Source: Yinghuangia elevatio
GTDB lineage: Bacteria; Actinomycetota; Actinomycetes; Streptomycetales; Streptomycetaceae
Assembly (NCBI RefSeq): GCF_040649515.1
Contig: NZ_JBEZFP010000164.1
Location: forward strand, 1-19,810
Direction of reading: 5' to 3'
DNA length: 19,810 bases
The notes under the pieces are model-generated. The model made no database searches. It was given only the letters and a program-made list of their open reading frames with translations, and was not told where the DNA came from. This document shows, one piece after another, positions 6,703-14,004 of this stretch. A program made the translations under genes and the position numbers. The first letter of the stretch is position 1, and every line of letters begins with the position of its first letter.

Positions 6703-6945
6703 TCAGCCGTTCATCGGCGCGGTCAGCCCGGGCTCGCCGCCGTCGAAGTTGCCGCCCGCGTAGATCGCGAAGAACGAGACCACGACGAGCACGATGATCA
6801 GCACGGTGAGCGTCACGAACGCCGCGGGCTTGATCGTGCTTTCGACGGGCTCGGCACGCGTGTAGACGGCCCGCTCGACCGCGTTGCCGGTGTCGGCCGT
6901 GTCGACCGCCGCGGTGGATTCGGTCCCCTGGCTCAATGTGCTCAT
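6703..6945 (-). CDS. small single-pass membrane protein, unknown function
   Basis: 80 aa. Residues 1-40 are polar and acidic/threonine-rich. Residues 41-63 are one strongly hydrophobic helix (AAFVTLTVLIIVLVVVSFFA), followed by a short Gly-rich tail ending NFDGGEPGLTAPMNG. There is no clear signal-peptidase site, so it looks like a simple membrane-anchored protein. ATG at 6945 has AGAGG about 9 nt upstream. It lies 119 nt downstream of the glycosylase/ADP-ribosyltransferase gene on the same strand, with a hairpin (7017-7044) between them, so co-transcription is uncertain. I do not recognise the family. It might be a membrane partner of the neighbouring system or an unrelated gene. Confidence 0.75.
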   Translation of the reverse strand: MSTLSQGTESTAAVDTADTGNAVERAVYTRAEPVESTIKPAAFVTLTVLIIVLVVVSFFAIYAGGNFDGGEPGLTAPMNG

Positions 6946-7016
6946 GTGTGCTTCGCCTCTCTTGTCATCCCGAATGGATCTACCACCTCGGGAGGGGCGA
7001 CGTCCAGCGAGCGCTA

Positions 7017-7044
7017 CCGGACGGGTGCCGCGGCTCCCGTCCGG
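7017..7044 (-). terminator. hairpin after the glycosylase/ADP-ribosyltransferase gene
   Basis: CCGGACGGG (7017-7025), 10-nt loop, CCCGTCCGG (7036-7044): a perfect 9-bp stem starting 20 nt after the stop codon on the minus strand. It could terminate or attenuate transcription before the small membrane protein gene. Confidence 0.55.
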
Positions 7045-7064
7045 CGCGCCCCCGGCCCGCCGCC

Positions 7065-8684
7065 TCAGGAGACGAGCGGAGCGTCCTCCGACTCGGCCAG
7101 CTTGACGGTGCACAGACCGCCGCGCTCGGTGGTCACGTCGGTCACCTTCAGCTGCGTGCCGGGCAGCAGGATGTACTCCTCCTCCTCGGTGAACGCGGAG
7201 AAGCTGCGGATGCCGACGGCCCGGGCGGGCCGCACCTCGAACAGCGTGCGCTTGCCCCTGCTGCCGAGGAACGCCCGGGCCACACCGAGCTTGGACGTGC
7301 ACGAGGACACGCCCCACCACGTCACGGTCCGGCCGAGCGGGTACTGCGCGCGCAGGTCCAGCGACACGCCGCGCCACAGCGGCTCCGTACGCGTCGGGAG
7401 CGCCGCCACCGCGTCGAACAGCAGGCGCAGGTACGGCAGGTACGGCACGACCCGGGCGCGGTCCGGCGCCCGCAGAATGGCGTTGATCTCGCGATAGAAC
7501 GCGGACTCGCAGGTATAGAGGTACAGCGCGGCGATCGCGTCGGCCGACAGGCCTCCGTCGGCCGCCGCCTCGACTCGCCGCATCCCGAATTCGTGGGACA
7601 TCTTGACGTGCCGGTCGAGGCCGGCGAGCAATTCGGCGACCGGCGACACCGCGTCGCGGAAGTCCATCGCCGGGGTGTCGAACACGCCGGTGATCGCCGG
7701 GAGGACGAGGCCCTCGTCCTTGACGCCCGCGAGCCGTTCCAGGTAGAGCTGGTGCAGTTCCATCGTCGAGGCGATGAACGCGCCCATGCGTTCGGCGGTG
7801 TCGTCGTTGCGGCCGTCCGCGTCGTCCGCGGCCGTGTTCCAGCCGGTGCTGGGCAGCCAGTCGACCGGGTCGGCGCCCACCGCCGCGAGGGCGTCGTTGA
7901 CCATGGCGAAGTGCTCGCCGTCGCAGAAGATGTCGCCCTGCGCCGCGGGGTTGGCGTGGTCGATGTGCCGGACGTCGACGCCCGGGTACTTCTTCTGGAG
8001 TTCGAGGACGATCTTCTTCAGGTTGCGGGCGTGCGCTCCCCACCACGCGAAGACGACGCCGCGGTCCTCCTCGTCGGCGTCCTGCTTGGCCTTGAGGATC
8101 TCCTCGACGATGCGCTCGACGACCGGGCGCCAGAACGCGGTGTGCCGGTCGGTGCCCCGGGACGCGTCGCTGTTGGCGGTCAGTGCCGCGTTCAGCAGCA
8201 GGACGCCCTGTGTCAGCATCGCCTGGAACCATTCCGGCGGCTGTACCGTCTCCTGCTTTCCGAGGAGGCCGCGGATTTCGGCGATCGGGGTCTTCTTGGG
8301 AATTCCGTACTTCCACATCGCCGCTGCCTTGATGATGCAGCGGATACTGACGACGCGGCCGAACTGGCTGTCCTTCCAGTCGTGGAAGGTGTTGTCGAAC
8401 ATCGCGATTCCGGTGGCGCTCTCCGGACGCGGGTAGGGATTCTGCCCGAATACCACCACCTTCCACTTGTGCGGCGGATTCGGCTTGAGCGCCTGGAAGG
8501 TCAATTCGCGGACCGGCACGACCTCGGGGCTGCGGCCCGGACCGATGAACGCGGCGGCGTCCCGTTGGGCCTCGATGACCGGCTTCAGCAGCGGGAGCCA
8601 CGGTTCGCCGCCGCCCTTGAACAGGTCGGCGAGAGCCAGCGGGTCGTTCGCGTCGGGCAGGGCGGGGGCGTTGTCGTCGCTCAT
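7065..8684 (-). CDS. fusion of family-1 uracil-DNA-glycosylase-like domain and ADP-ribosyltransferase
   Basis: 539 aa in two parts. Residues 74-278 align along the whole of E. coli UNG: KVVVFGQNPYPRP (KVVILGQDPYHGP), QGVLLLNAALT (QGVLLLNTVLT), GVVFAWWGAHAR (GVVFLLWGSHAQ), DHANPAAQGD (PHPSPLSAHR), EHFAMVNDAL (NHFVLANQWL) and DPVDWLP (TPIDWMP). The catalytic Asp is Asn82, the following His is Pro85, while Asn165 and His243 are kept. A helical linker (about 295-380) follows. Residues 385-520 form an R-S-E ADP-ribosyltransferase: YLYTCESAFYREINAILR, Arg438 (LWRGV), WWGVSSCTS (456-464), Glu501-x-Glu503 before YILLPGT. ATG at 8684 has GGAG (8694-8697) 9 nt upstream. No signal peptide or TM is seen. 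The macrodomain gene is divergent. Predicted effector that modifies a target with NAD-derived ADP-ribose under control of a DNA-binding or base-excising module; the target is unknown. Confidence 0.88.
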   Translation of the reverse strand: MSDDNAPALPDANDPLALADLFKGGGEPWLPLLKPVIEAQRDAAAFIGPGRSPEVVPVRELTFQALKPNPPHKWKVVVFGQNPYPRPESATGIAMFDNTFHDWKDSQFGRVVSIRCIIKAAAMWKYGIPKKTPIAEIRGLLGKQETVQPPEWFQAMLTQGVLLLNAALTANSDASRGTDRHTAFWRPVVERIVEEILKAKQDADEEDRGVVFAWWGAHARNLKKIVLELQKKYPGVDVRHIDHANPAAQGDIFCDGEHFAMVNDALAAVGADPVDWLPSTGWNTAADDADGRNDDTAERMGAFIASTMELHQLYLERLAGVKDEGLVLPAITGVFDTPAMDFRDAVSPVAELLAGLDRHVKMSHEFGMRRVEAAADGGLSADAIAALYLYTCESAFYREINAILRAPDRARVVPYLPYLRLLFDAVAALPTRTEPLWRGVSLDLRAQYPLGRTVTWWGVSSCTSKLGVARAFLGSRGKRTLFEVRPARAVGIRSFSAFTEEEEYILLPGTQLKVTDVTTERGGLCTVKLAESEDAPLVS

Positions 8685-8741
8685 CGTGGGGTGCTCCGAA
8701 TAGTCGACCGTGTTCGGCAGGGGCGACCGGCGAGGCGGGTG

Positions 8742-8747
8742 ATATTC
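8742..8747 (-). promoter_or_regulatory. tentative -10 box of the glycosylase/ADP-ribosyltransferase gene
   Basis: GAATAT on the minus strand, 57 nt before the start codon. No good -35 is visible, but the position where it should be (about 8765-8770) is overlapped by the palindrome at 8767-8780, as expected for a repressed promoter. Confidence 0.3.
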
Positions 8748-8766
8748 GCGGAACATCCCGGTTGCG

Positions 8767-8811
8767 CGGACATAAGTCCGGAACGCCCACTTTTTCGGAC
8801 CTGGTGGTCCG
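8767..8811. promoter_or_regulatory. two CGGAC-GTCCG palindromes, predicted operators
   Basis: Site 1: CGGAC-ATAA-GTCCG (8767-8780). Site 2: CGGACC-TGGT-GGTCCG (8796-8811). Centres are 30 bp apart, about three helical turns, so both face the same side of the helix. Another half-site, CGGAC, is at 8878-8882. They lie in the 309-bp region 8685-8993 between the divergent ADP-ribosyltransferase and macrodomain genes, where I see nothing else but the tentative promoters. The binding protein is unknown; no DNA-binding regulator gene is adjacent. Confidence 0.5.
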
Positions 8812-8943
8812 GCCGTGGGCGGCGTCGGGCGACAATTCCTGTCTCGCGGTGGTCTGGCCGCAGGCTAGCAGTGGGCCCGGACACCGGCAATCGAGCCGAA
8901 AAGCGCCGGCCCGGCACCCGCCGCCCGATTGTCGGGGCGCCGC

Positions 8944-8949
8944 GATAAT
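8944..8949 (+). promoter_or_regulatory. possible -10 box of the macrodomain gene
   Basis: GATAAT, 44 nt before the macrodomain start. It stands out in a GC-rich background, but no -35 is visible at 16-19 nt upstream. Confidence 0.35.
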
Positions 8950-8993
8950 GTCGTTCGTGGTGGGTAGGCAGTGCTTTTGGAACGGGGTGGAAT

Positions 8994-9671
8994 ATGACGG
9001 TCAATCGCGTGGAAACGCCGCTCAGGGTGGTGCTGACGGACATCAACCCGGAGGTGGTGGCGGCCTGGCGGGCGGCGTTCGCGGACACCCCCGGCATCGA
9101 GATCCGCAACGGGTCCATCCTCGACGAGAAGGTCGACGCCTGGGTCAGCCCGACCAACTCGCGGGGCCGCATGGACGGCGGCGTGGACGCGGTGGTGAAG
9201 CGCCACCTCGGAGCGGGCATCCAACTGCGCGTGCAGCGCGCGATCCGCGACGGGTTCGCCGGGAACCTCCCGGTCGGCAGCGCGGTCTGCGTACCGTCCG
9301 GGGCCGTCAACCCGAAGTTCCTGATCTCCACGCCGACGATGGTCACGTCGTCGCAGAACGTCAGCGAGACCCTGAACGTGGCGCTCGCCTGCGCCGCCGC
9401 CTTCCAGGCGATCCACCGGCAGAACGACGCCGAGCCGGGCAGTATCCGGTCGGTGGCCCTGGTCGGCATGGGCGCGCAGACCGGGCGGGTGCCGGCGCGG
9501 GTGTGCGCCAACCTCATGTGGTCGGGCCACACCCTCTTCCACGACCACCAGTTCGCGGACTACGACGACCTGCGCGCCACGATCACCGCGCAACTCGACG
9601 ACCTGGAGCAGGCGCCGGCCGAACGGCGGGTGCGCATCCACCCGCCCGAGCGCGGTACGTCCCGCGGCTGA
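8994..9671 (+). CDS. macrodomain protein, predicted ADP-ribose binding/hydrolysing
   Basis: 225 aa, one macrodomain and no signal or TM. VDAWVSPTNSRGRMDGGVDAV (48-68) is the ADP-ribose-binding and catalytic loop 1: Asn55 and the GGVD segment match macrodomains of the form S-P-x-N-S-x-G-x-M-D-G-G. VALVGMGAQTGRVP (154-167) is the diphosphate-binding loop 2. Macrodomains of this kind bind ADP-ribose and many remove it from modified proteins or nucleic acids. ATG at 8994 is preceded by GGGGTGGA (8984-8991), a poor, close ribosome-binding site. It is divergent from the ADP-ribosyltransferase fusion gene and is the obvious candidate to reverse or buffer its product, comparable in logic to DarG against DarT, although the sequences are different. 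The stop codon is 19 nt from the convergent hexosaminidase gene. Confidence 0.9.
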   Translation: MTVNRVETPLRVVLTDINPEVVAAWRAAFADTPGIEIRNGSILDEKVDAWVSPTNSRGRMDGGVDAVVKRHLGAGIQLRVQRAIRDGFAGNLPVGSAVCVPSGAVNPKFLISTPTMVTSSQNVSETLNVALACAAAFQAIHRQNDAEPGSIRSVALVGMGAQTGRVPARVCANLMWSGHTLFHDHQFADYDDLRATITAQLDDLEQAPAERRVRIHPPERGTSRG

Positions 9672-9690
9672 CCCTGCGGCACGGACCCCC

Positions 9691-11217
9691 TCAGGCCATG
9701 TCCCAAGTGCGGCGGGGCTTGTCGTGCATCCGCCCCGGGATCCCGGGGCGGCGCTGCCAGGGATGCGGGCCGGTCGGCGGCCGGTACGCGACCCCCAGCG
9801 CGTCGAGCCGGGCATAGTGCGCCGCGTCCATCCGCCGCTCGAAGTCGCCGAAGTCCCGTGCCTCCGGCCGCGGCAGTGCGGACCAGGCGACTTCGGCGAA
9901 CGCGGCGAGGCGCGGGAACACCTGGTAGTCGACGCGGGCGCGGCTCTCGGTGACCTCGCTCCACAGGTTGGCCTGCGTGCCGATGACGTGTACCGCGTGC
10001 GGGGTGCCGCTCAGGCTGGGCGGCACCGGCTCGAACCGGTACACGTCCTCCAGGGTGTGCACCCATCCGAAGGGCACGGGCTCGCCCGGGTCCGCGGACT
10101 GCACATGGTCGAGGTAGACCTCCTGTTGCGGGCACATCACCACGTCGTGGCCGGCCTTTGCGGCCGCGACACCGCCGGTGTACCAGCGCCAGCACATCAC
10201 CGCCGCGCCGGGCGCCAGGCCGCCCTGCAGGATCTCGTCCCAGCCCACGAGGCGCCTTCCCCGGGCCGCCAGCCAGCGCGCGAAGTGGCCGATCATCCAG
10301 GCCTGGAGCTCGTCCTCGCCGCCGAGGCCGAGCTCGCGGATCCGGCCTTGCGCGATGGGCGACCGGCGCCATTCGTCCTTGAGGCATTCGTCGCCTCCGA
10401 TGTGCACGAAGCGGCCGGGGAAGATCTCCAGGAGTTCGGTGAACACGCCCTCGTAGAAGGCGAGTACGGCGTCGGTGGGGGCGAGCACGTGAGGACTGAT
10501 GCCCCACTCGGTCTTCACCCGGAGCGCGCCCGTGTCGACGACGTCGACGTTGCCCAGTTCCGGGTACGCCGCGATCGCCGCCTGCGAATGCCCCGGGAGG
10601 TCGATCTCGGGGACGACCCGCACGTGGCGCTCGGCGGCGTACGCGACGATCTCGCGCAGGTCGTCCTGGGTGTAGAAGCCGCCGTGCGGGCGCTCGTCCC
10701 AGACCTCCGGCTCCCGGCCCCAGCCCAGGCGGGTACGCGGCCGCCACGCCCCCACCTCGGTCAGCCGCGGGTACCGCTCGATCTGCACCCGCCACCCCTG
10801 ATCGTCCGTCAGATGGAGGTGCAGGACGTTCAGTTTGTGCGCCGCGAGCAGGTCCACGTACCGCAGCACATCGTCCTTGGCCAGGAAGTGCCGTGCGACG
10901 TCCAGCATCAGGCCCCGCCAGGCGAACCGCGGGGCATCCTCGACGACCACGTGCGGCAGCACCACCGGCCCGTGGTCCACCGGTGCCCGTCGGAAGCCGT
11001 CCGCGCCGCCGAGCTGGCGCAGCGTCTGGCGCGCCCAGAAAACCCCGGCCTCGTCGCCGCCGACGATCTCCACGCCGTCGGCCGAGACCGTGAGCCGGTA
11101 CGCCTCGGGCCCGAGCGCCGGATCGACCCGGCAGGCCGGCACGCCGTCGACCGGACCCGAGCCTCCGGTCAGCTCCAGTCGGCGAGGTGCGGGAATCAGG
11201 TTCGGTCCTCCGGTCAC
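9691..11217 (-). CDS. beta-N-acetylhexosaminidase, glycoside hydrolase family 20
   Basis: 508 aa. Removes terminal N-acetyl-hexosamine (GlcNAc/GalNAc) from chitin or peptidoglycan-derived oligosaccharides by substrate-assisted catalysis. It has an N-terminal GH20b-like domain (about 1-95) and a TIM barrel (from about 98). Visible motifs are RGLMLDVARHF (Arg101 for substrate binding), HKLNVLHLHLTDDQGWR, PEIDLPGHSQA, the catalytic Asp276-Glu277 pair in HIGGDE, and GTQANLWSE. Length and domains are complete. GTG at 11217 is chosen because GGGAGGA (11221-11227) is just upstream and residue 2 onward looks like family sequence (NLIPAPRRL). The frame continues upstream but without homology. No signal peptide follows this start, so it is predicted to be intracellular, acting on imported oligosaccharides. 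I do not see a convincing DasR site in front. Confidence 0.95.
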   Translation of the reverse strand: MTGGPNLIPAPRRLELTGGSGPVDGVPACRVDPALGPEAYRLTVSADGVEIVGGDEAGVFWARQTLRQLGGADGFRRAPVDHGPVVLPHVVVEDAPRFAWRGLMLDVARHFLAKDDVLRYVDLLAAHKLNVLHLHLTDDQGWRVQIERYPRLTEVGAWRPRTRLGWGREPEVWDERPHGGFYTQDDLREIVAYAAERHVRVVPEIDLPGHSQAAIAAYPELGNVDVVDTGALRVKTEWGISPHVLAPTDAVLAFYEGVFTELLEIFPGRFVHIGGDECLKDEWRRSPIAQGRIRELGLGGEDELQAWMIGHFARWLAARGRRLVGWDEILQGGLAPGAAVMCWRWYTGGVAAAKAGHDVVMCPQQEVYLDHVQSADPGEPVPFGWVHTLEDVYRFEPVPPSLSGTPHAVHVIGTQANLWSEVTESRARVDYQVFPRLAAFAEVAWSALPRPEARDFGDFERRMDAAHYARLDALGVAYRPPTGPHPWQRRPGIPGRMHDKPRRTWDMA

Positions 11218-11387
11218 GCGTCCTCCCTGACTGGCCCGACGGTGAAGTCGCCTGCATGACAGGGCGATTCCTCCCCCGATGGCAGCACCCGCAACCCGAA
11301 CGGCCACCCAAGGGGCGCCAACCGTGCCCCCATCAGATCGCCACCGTGGCCCCACCGGGTCGTCGGCCGGAAACTCCGGAGCGCCCG

Positions 11388-11416
11388 TTCAGAAAGCCGG
11401 GCAAGGCTGATTTACT
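11388..11416 (+). promoter_or_regulatory. promoter of the PLP-decarboxylase gene (probable leaderless mRNA)
   Basis: TTCAGA (11388-11393, -35, 4 of 6 consensus bases), 17-nt spacer, TTTACT (11411-11416, -10, 4 of 6), then 6 nt to the ATG. There is no Shine-Dalgarno sequence, so translation probably starts at the 5' end of the transcript. Confidence 0.5.
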
Positions 11417-11422
11417 GCCCCC

Positions 11423-12853
11423 ATGGCCGATCCGATCAAGGACCGCGAGGCAGCCGCCGACGCACTGGAGCGGGTCTTCCGCGCCGCCGGCCCCTACCTC
11501 GACGGATTGCCCGAACTCCCGGTGCACGATCGGGCCGCGGACGCCCTCGCGGACGACCTCGGCGGGCCCCTCCCGGAGAAGGGCGACGGCACCCTCGCGG
11601 CCGTGGAGCACCTGCTGCGGGTGGGCACGAAGGCCTCGACCCGGACCTCGGGCCCCCGCTTCTTCCACCTCGTGGTCGGCGGCGCGACGCCCGCCGCGAT
11701 GGCCGGGGACTGGATCACCTCGCTGCTCGACCAGGCCTCCGGTCTGCACATCGCGTCCCCGCTGGCGTCGCGTGCCGAATCGGTCGTCCTCGACTGGCTG
11801 AAGGACCTGTTCGGCATCCCCGCCTCGTACGGCGGGGTGCTGACCCCGAGCGCAACCCTCGCGCATGTCACCGGTCTTGCCTGCGCGCGGACCTGGTGGG
11901 CGGAAGGGCACGGCGTCGACGTCGCGTCGCAGGGCCTCGCGGGGCTTCCGGTCATGCCGGTGTTCACCAGTGGCCTCGTCCACCCGAGTACACGCAAGGC
12001 GTTGCAGATACTCGGTTGCGGGCGCGACACGCTGCGCACGTTCGCCCGCGACGACACGGGACGCATCGATCTTCCCGCGCTCGAAGCGGCTCTCGTGGAG
12101 TTGGAGGGCGCGCCCGCGGTGCTCGTCGGCAACCTCGGGGACGTGCACTCGGGCGACTCGGACCCGCTGGACGCCATGGCCGACCTGGCCGAGCGCCACA
12201 ACGCCTGGCTGCACGTGGACGGCGCGTTCGGACTGTTCGCGGCCGTGTCGCCGCGCACCGTCGGGCTCGCCTCCGGCGTGGAGCGCGCCGACTCGATCAC
12301 CTCGGACGGGCACAAGTGGCTGAACGTGCCCTACGAGAGCGGCTTTTCGTTCGTCCGTGATCCCGCGCTCCAGGTGCGGGCGTTCGGCGCGTGGGGTGCC
12401 TCGTACCTGCCCGAAGCCGAGGGCGGGCACGTCGACTTCAATACCGTGGGCCCCGAATCGTCGCGCCGCGCCAGGGCGTTCCCGATCTGGGCGACGCTGC
12501 GTGCGTACGGCCGCGACGGCTACCGGGAGATGGTCGAGCGCCATCTCGACGTCGCCGAGCACCTGGGCCGACTGGTCGACGAATCACCCGACTTCGAACT
12601 CCTCGCCCCCGTGCGGATGTCCATCGTCTGCTTCCGTCACCGCCCGCCCGGGGTGCCGGACGACCGGCTTGACGAGCTGAACGGCCGGCTGGGCGAGGCC
12701 CTGCTGCGCGACGGGCGGGTGTACGCCGGGACGGCCACGTACCGCGGCATGAAGGTGCTCCGCTGCGCACTCGTCAACTGGCGGACCACCGCCCCCGATG
12801 TCGAACTGCTGCTCACGGTGCTGCGCGAGGTCGCCGCCGACCTCGAACCCTGA
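11423..12853 (+). CDS. pyridoxal-phosphate-dependent group II amino-acid decarboxylase-like protein
   Basis: 476 aa, fold type I PLP enzyme of the group II (glutamate/aromatic amino-acid) decarboxylase family; it would decarboxylate an amino acid in the cytoplasm. Lys298 in SDGHKWLNVP is the PLP Schiff-base lysine and Asp266 in HVDGAFG holds the pyridine nitrogen. GVLTPSATLAHVTGLACAR (138-156) is the PLP-phosphate segment, where relatives usually have TSGG(S/T)xxN, so that loop is divergent. GPRFFHLVVGGATP near residue 77 resembles the family's usual HPRFxG segment. The length is normal. ATG at 11423 follows a probable leaderless promoter. The substrate (aromatic amino acid, aspartate, diaminobutyrate or other) cannot be told. 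It is convergent with the metallo-beta-lactamase-fold gene, 48 nt between stops. Confidence 0.92.
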   Translation: MADPIKDREAAADALERVFRAAGPYLDGLPELPVHDRAADALADDLGGPLPEKGDGTLAAVEHLLRVGTKASTRTSGPRFFHLVVGGATPAAMAGDWITSLLDQASGLHIASPLASRAESVVLDWLKDLFGIPASYGGVLTPSATLAHVTGLACARTWWAEGHGVDVASQGLAGLPVMPVFTSGLVHPSTRKALQILGCGRDTLRTFARDDTGRIDLPALEAALVELEGAPAVLVGNLGDVHSGDSDPLDAMADLAERHNAWLHVDGAFGLFAAVSPRTVGLASGVERADSITSDGHKWLNVPYESGFSFVRDPALQVRAFGAWGASYLPEAEGGHVDFNTVGPESSRRARAFPIWATLRAYGRDGYREMVERHLDVAEHLGRLVDESPDFELLAPVRMSIVCFRHRPPGVPDDRLDELNGRLGEALLRDGRVYAGTATYRGMKVLRCALVNWRTTAPDVELLLTVLREVAADLEP

Positions 12854-12901
12854 CCGGGCGAGGCGGCGCAGCACCCGACCGGCCGCCGGACACCGACCGG
12901 C

Positions 12902-13897
12902 TCACAGCTCCCGGTGCTGGTGCTGCTCCGGCAGGCTGCTGTCCGGATGCGCCCACAGCACGATGTTTCCCGGCATCCCGCCCTCCGCCTCCTCGAACTG
13001 CCGCCGGAAGAAGGCCAGTACCTCGCGATCCGAGTAGCGCAGGCTGAAGTGCGTCAGCACGAACAGCGTCTCCGGGTGCGCCTCGACCACCGGCCTGAGC
13101 CTGCTCCACACGGTGTGCCCGATCCGCTCCGCCCGGTCCAGCTCGGCGTCGTCGAGGAAGGTGCACTCGGTGATGACGACCGGGTACGCGAAGAGCCACG
13201 GGTTCCGCTCGAACACCGACACGTGGGTGTCGCCGAGGAACGCGAACAACGGTCGGCGGACCGTTTCGTCGACTTCGACGCCCTGCTTGCGCCGCTCGGC
13301 CATCATCCTGCCGAATTCCGCACCGCGCCCCTCGCCGACCAGCGAGCGCCGCAGTTCCTCGAACTCGGGCCGCAGTGCCTTGCGGCGCTCCGAGAACGCG
13401 TACCCCACGCACGGAACTTTGTGCTCGCACTCGACGACCCGCACGTGGTGCCCGGCCCGCCCGAACTCGAACTCGTCGTCCTGGCGCACCCCGTGCAGCC
13501 GGTGGCCCACCAGGCCCGGATCGAAGGCGGTGCCGTGGTTCAACTCGGCGCTCGCCCGCAGGTACGCCTCCACGTACGGCACCGCGTCGGCGGGCAGGTG
13601 GATGTCCGCACCTCCGGCCTTGGCGGCCAGGAAGTCGAGGTCCTTGGCGTGGTCGTGATGGGTGTGGGTCAGGAACACCGTGTCCACCTGCCGCCCTTCG
13701 CACAGCCCGGCGTCCAGGCTGCAGCGCAGTTCGGGGATGTGGAAGAACGTCTTGTCGTTGGCGCGGGAGTAGCCGGTGAGCGTCAGCTCGGTCCCCGGGA
13801 TACGCCAGGTCTTCCACTGGCGGAACGGGTGCCCCTGGTCCAGGAGTCCGGGGTGCGCGGGCACCACCGGGGAACCGGCGTTCGTCGCGGTAGGCAT
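12902..13897 (-). CDS. metallo-beta-lactamase-fold hydrolase, RNase Z-like
   Basis: 331 aa. THTHHDHA (77-84) is the HxHxDH zinc motif. GDT (in FAFLGDTHVS), ITECTF and LTHFSLRYSD supply the remaining metal ligands, and the segment ECEHKVPCVGYAF resembles the tRNase Z signature ahead of the insertion region. Cytoplasmic hydrolase of the RNase Z/ElaC superfamily; tRNA 3'-processing, another phosphodiesterase activity or a small-molecule esterase are all possible. The N-terminus lacks the canonical RNase Z opening and begins with about 30 residues of its own. ATG at 13897 has GGAGGG (13906-13911) 8 nt upstream; the frame extends further but without homology. It is divergent from the small HTH gene. 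Confidence 0.88.
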   Translation of the reverse strand: MPTATNAGSPVVPAHPGLLDQGHPFRQWKTWRIPGTELTLTGYSRANDKTFFHIPELRCSLDAGLCEGRQVDTVFLTHTHHDHAKDLDFLAAKAGGADIHLPADAVPYVEAYLRASAELNHGTAFDPGLVGHRLHGVRQDDEFEFGRAGHHVRVVECEHKVPCVGYAFSERRKALRPEFEELRRSLVGEGRGAEFGRMMAERRKQGVEVDETVRRPLFAFLGDTHVSVFERNPWLFAYPVVITECTFLDDAELDRAERIGHTVWSRLRPVVEAHPETLFVLTHFSLRYSDREVLAFFRRQFEEAEGGMPGNIVLWAHPDSSLPEQHQHREL

Positions 13898-14004
13898 CGG
13901 GAACGCCCTCCAATCTGCGGCCGCTGCGCATCCTCGCAGGCCGGGGGCGCCCGGGGGGAACGGTTTTCCGCGCGGCGCCCGCGCCCGGCCGCCGTAAGGG
14001 CAGC

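Noticed and set aside
6946..8835. Long minus-strand frame upstream of, and continuous with, the 80-aa membrane protein
   Set aside because: The upstream part is an out-of-frame reading of the UDG-ART gene. Only the last 80 codons, from the ATG at 6945 with its own ribosome-binding site, look like protein.
6936..8948. Long plus-strand ORF opposite the glycosylase/ADP-ribosyltransferase gene
   Set aside because: No recognisable domain, and the opposite strand carries clear UDG and ART motifs in the right order.
8994..9671. DarG homologue
   Set aside because: It has a single macrodomain with a different loop signature and no C-terminal DUF4433-antitoxin-like part. Its partner is an R-S-E transferase fused to UDG, not DarT.
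11225..11260. DasR-like operator in front of the GH20 gene (ACTGG half at about 11232)
   Set aside because: Only one half-site resembles the dre consensus; the expected complementary half is not there.
12854..12901. Terminator between the PLP-decarboxylase and the RNase Z-like gene
   Set aside because: Only a direct repeat of CGACCGGC and 4-bp self-complementary CCGG units are present, with no convincing stem.
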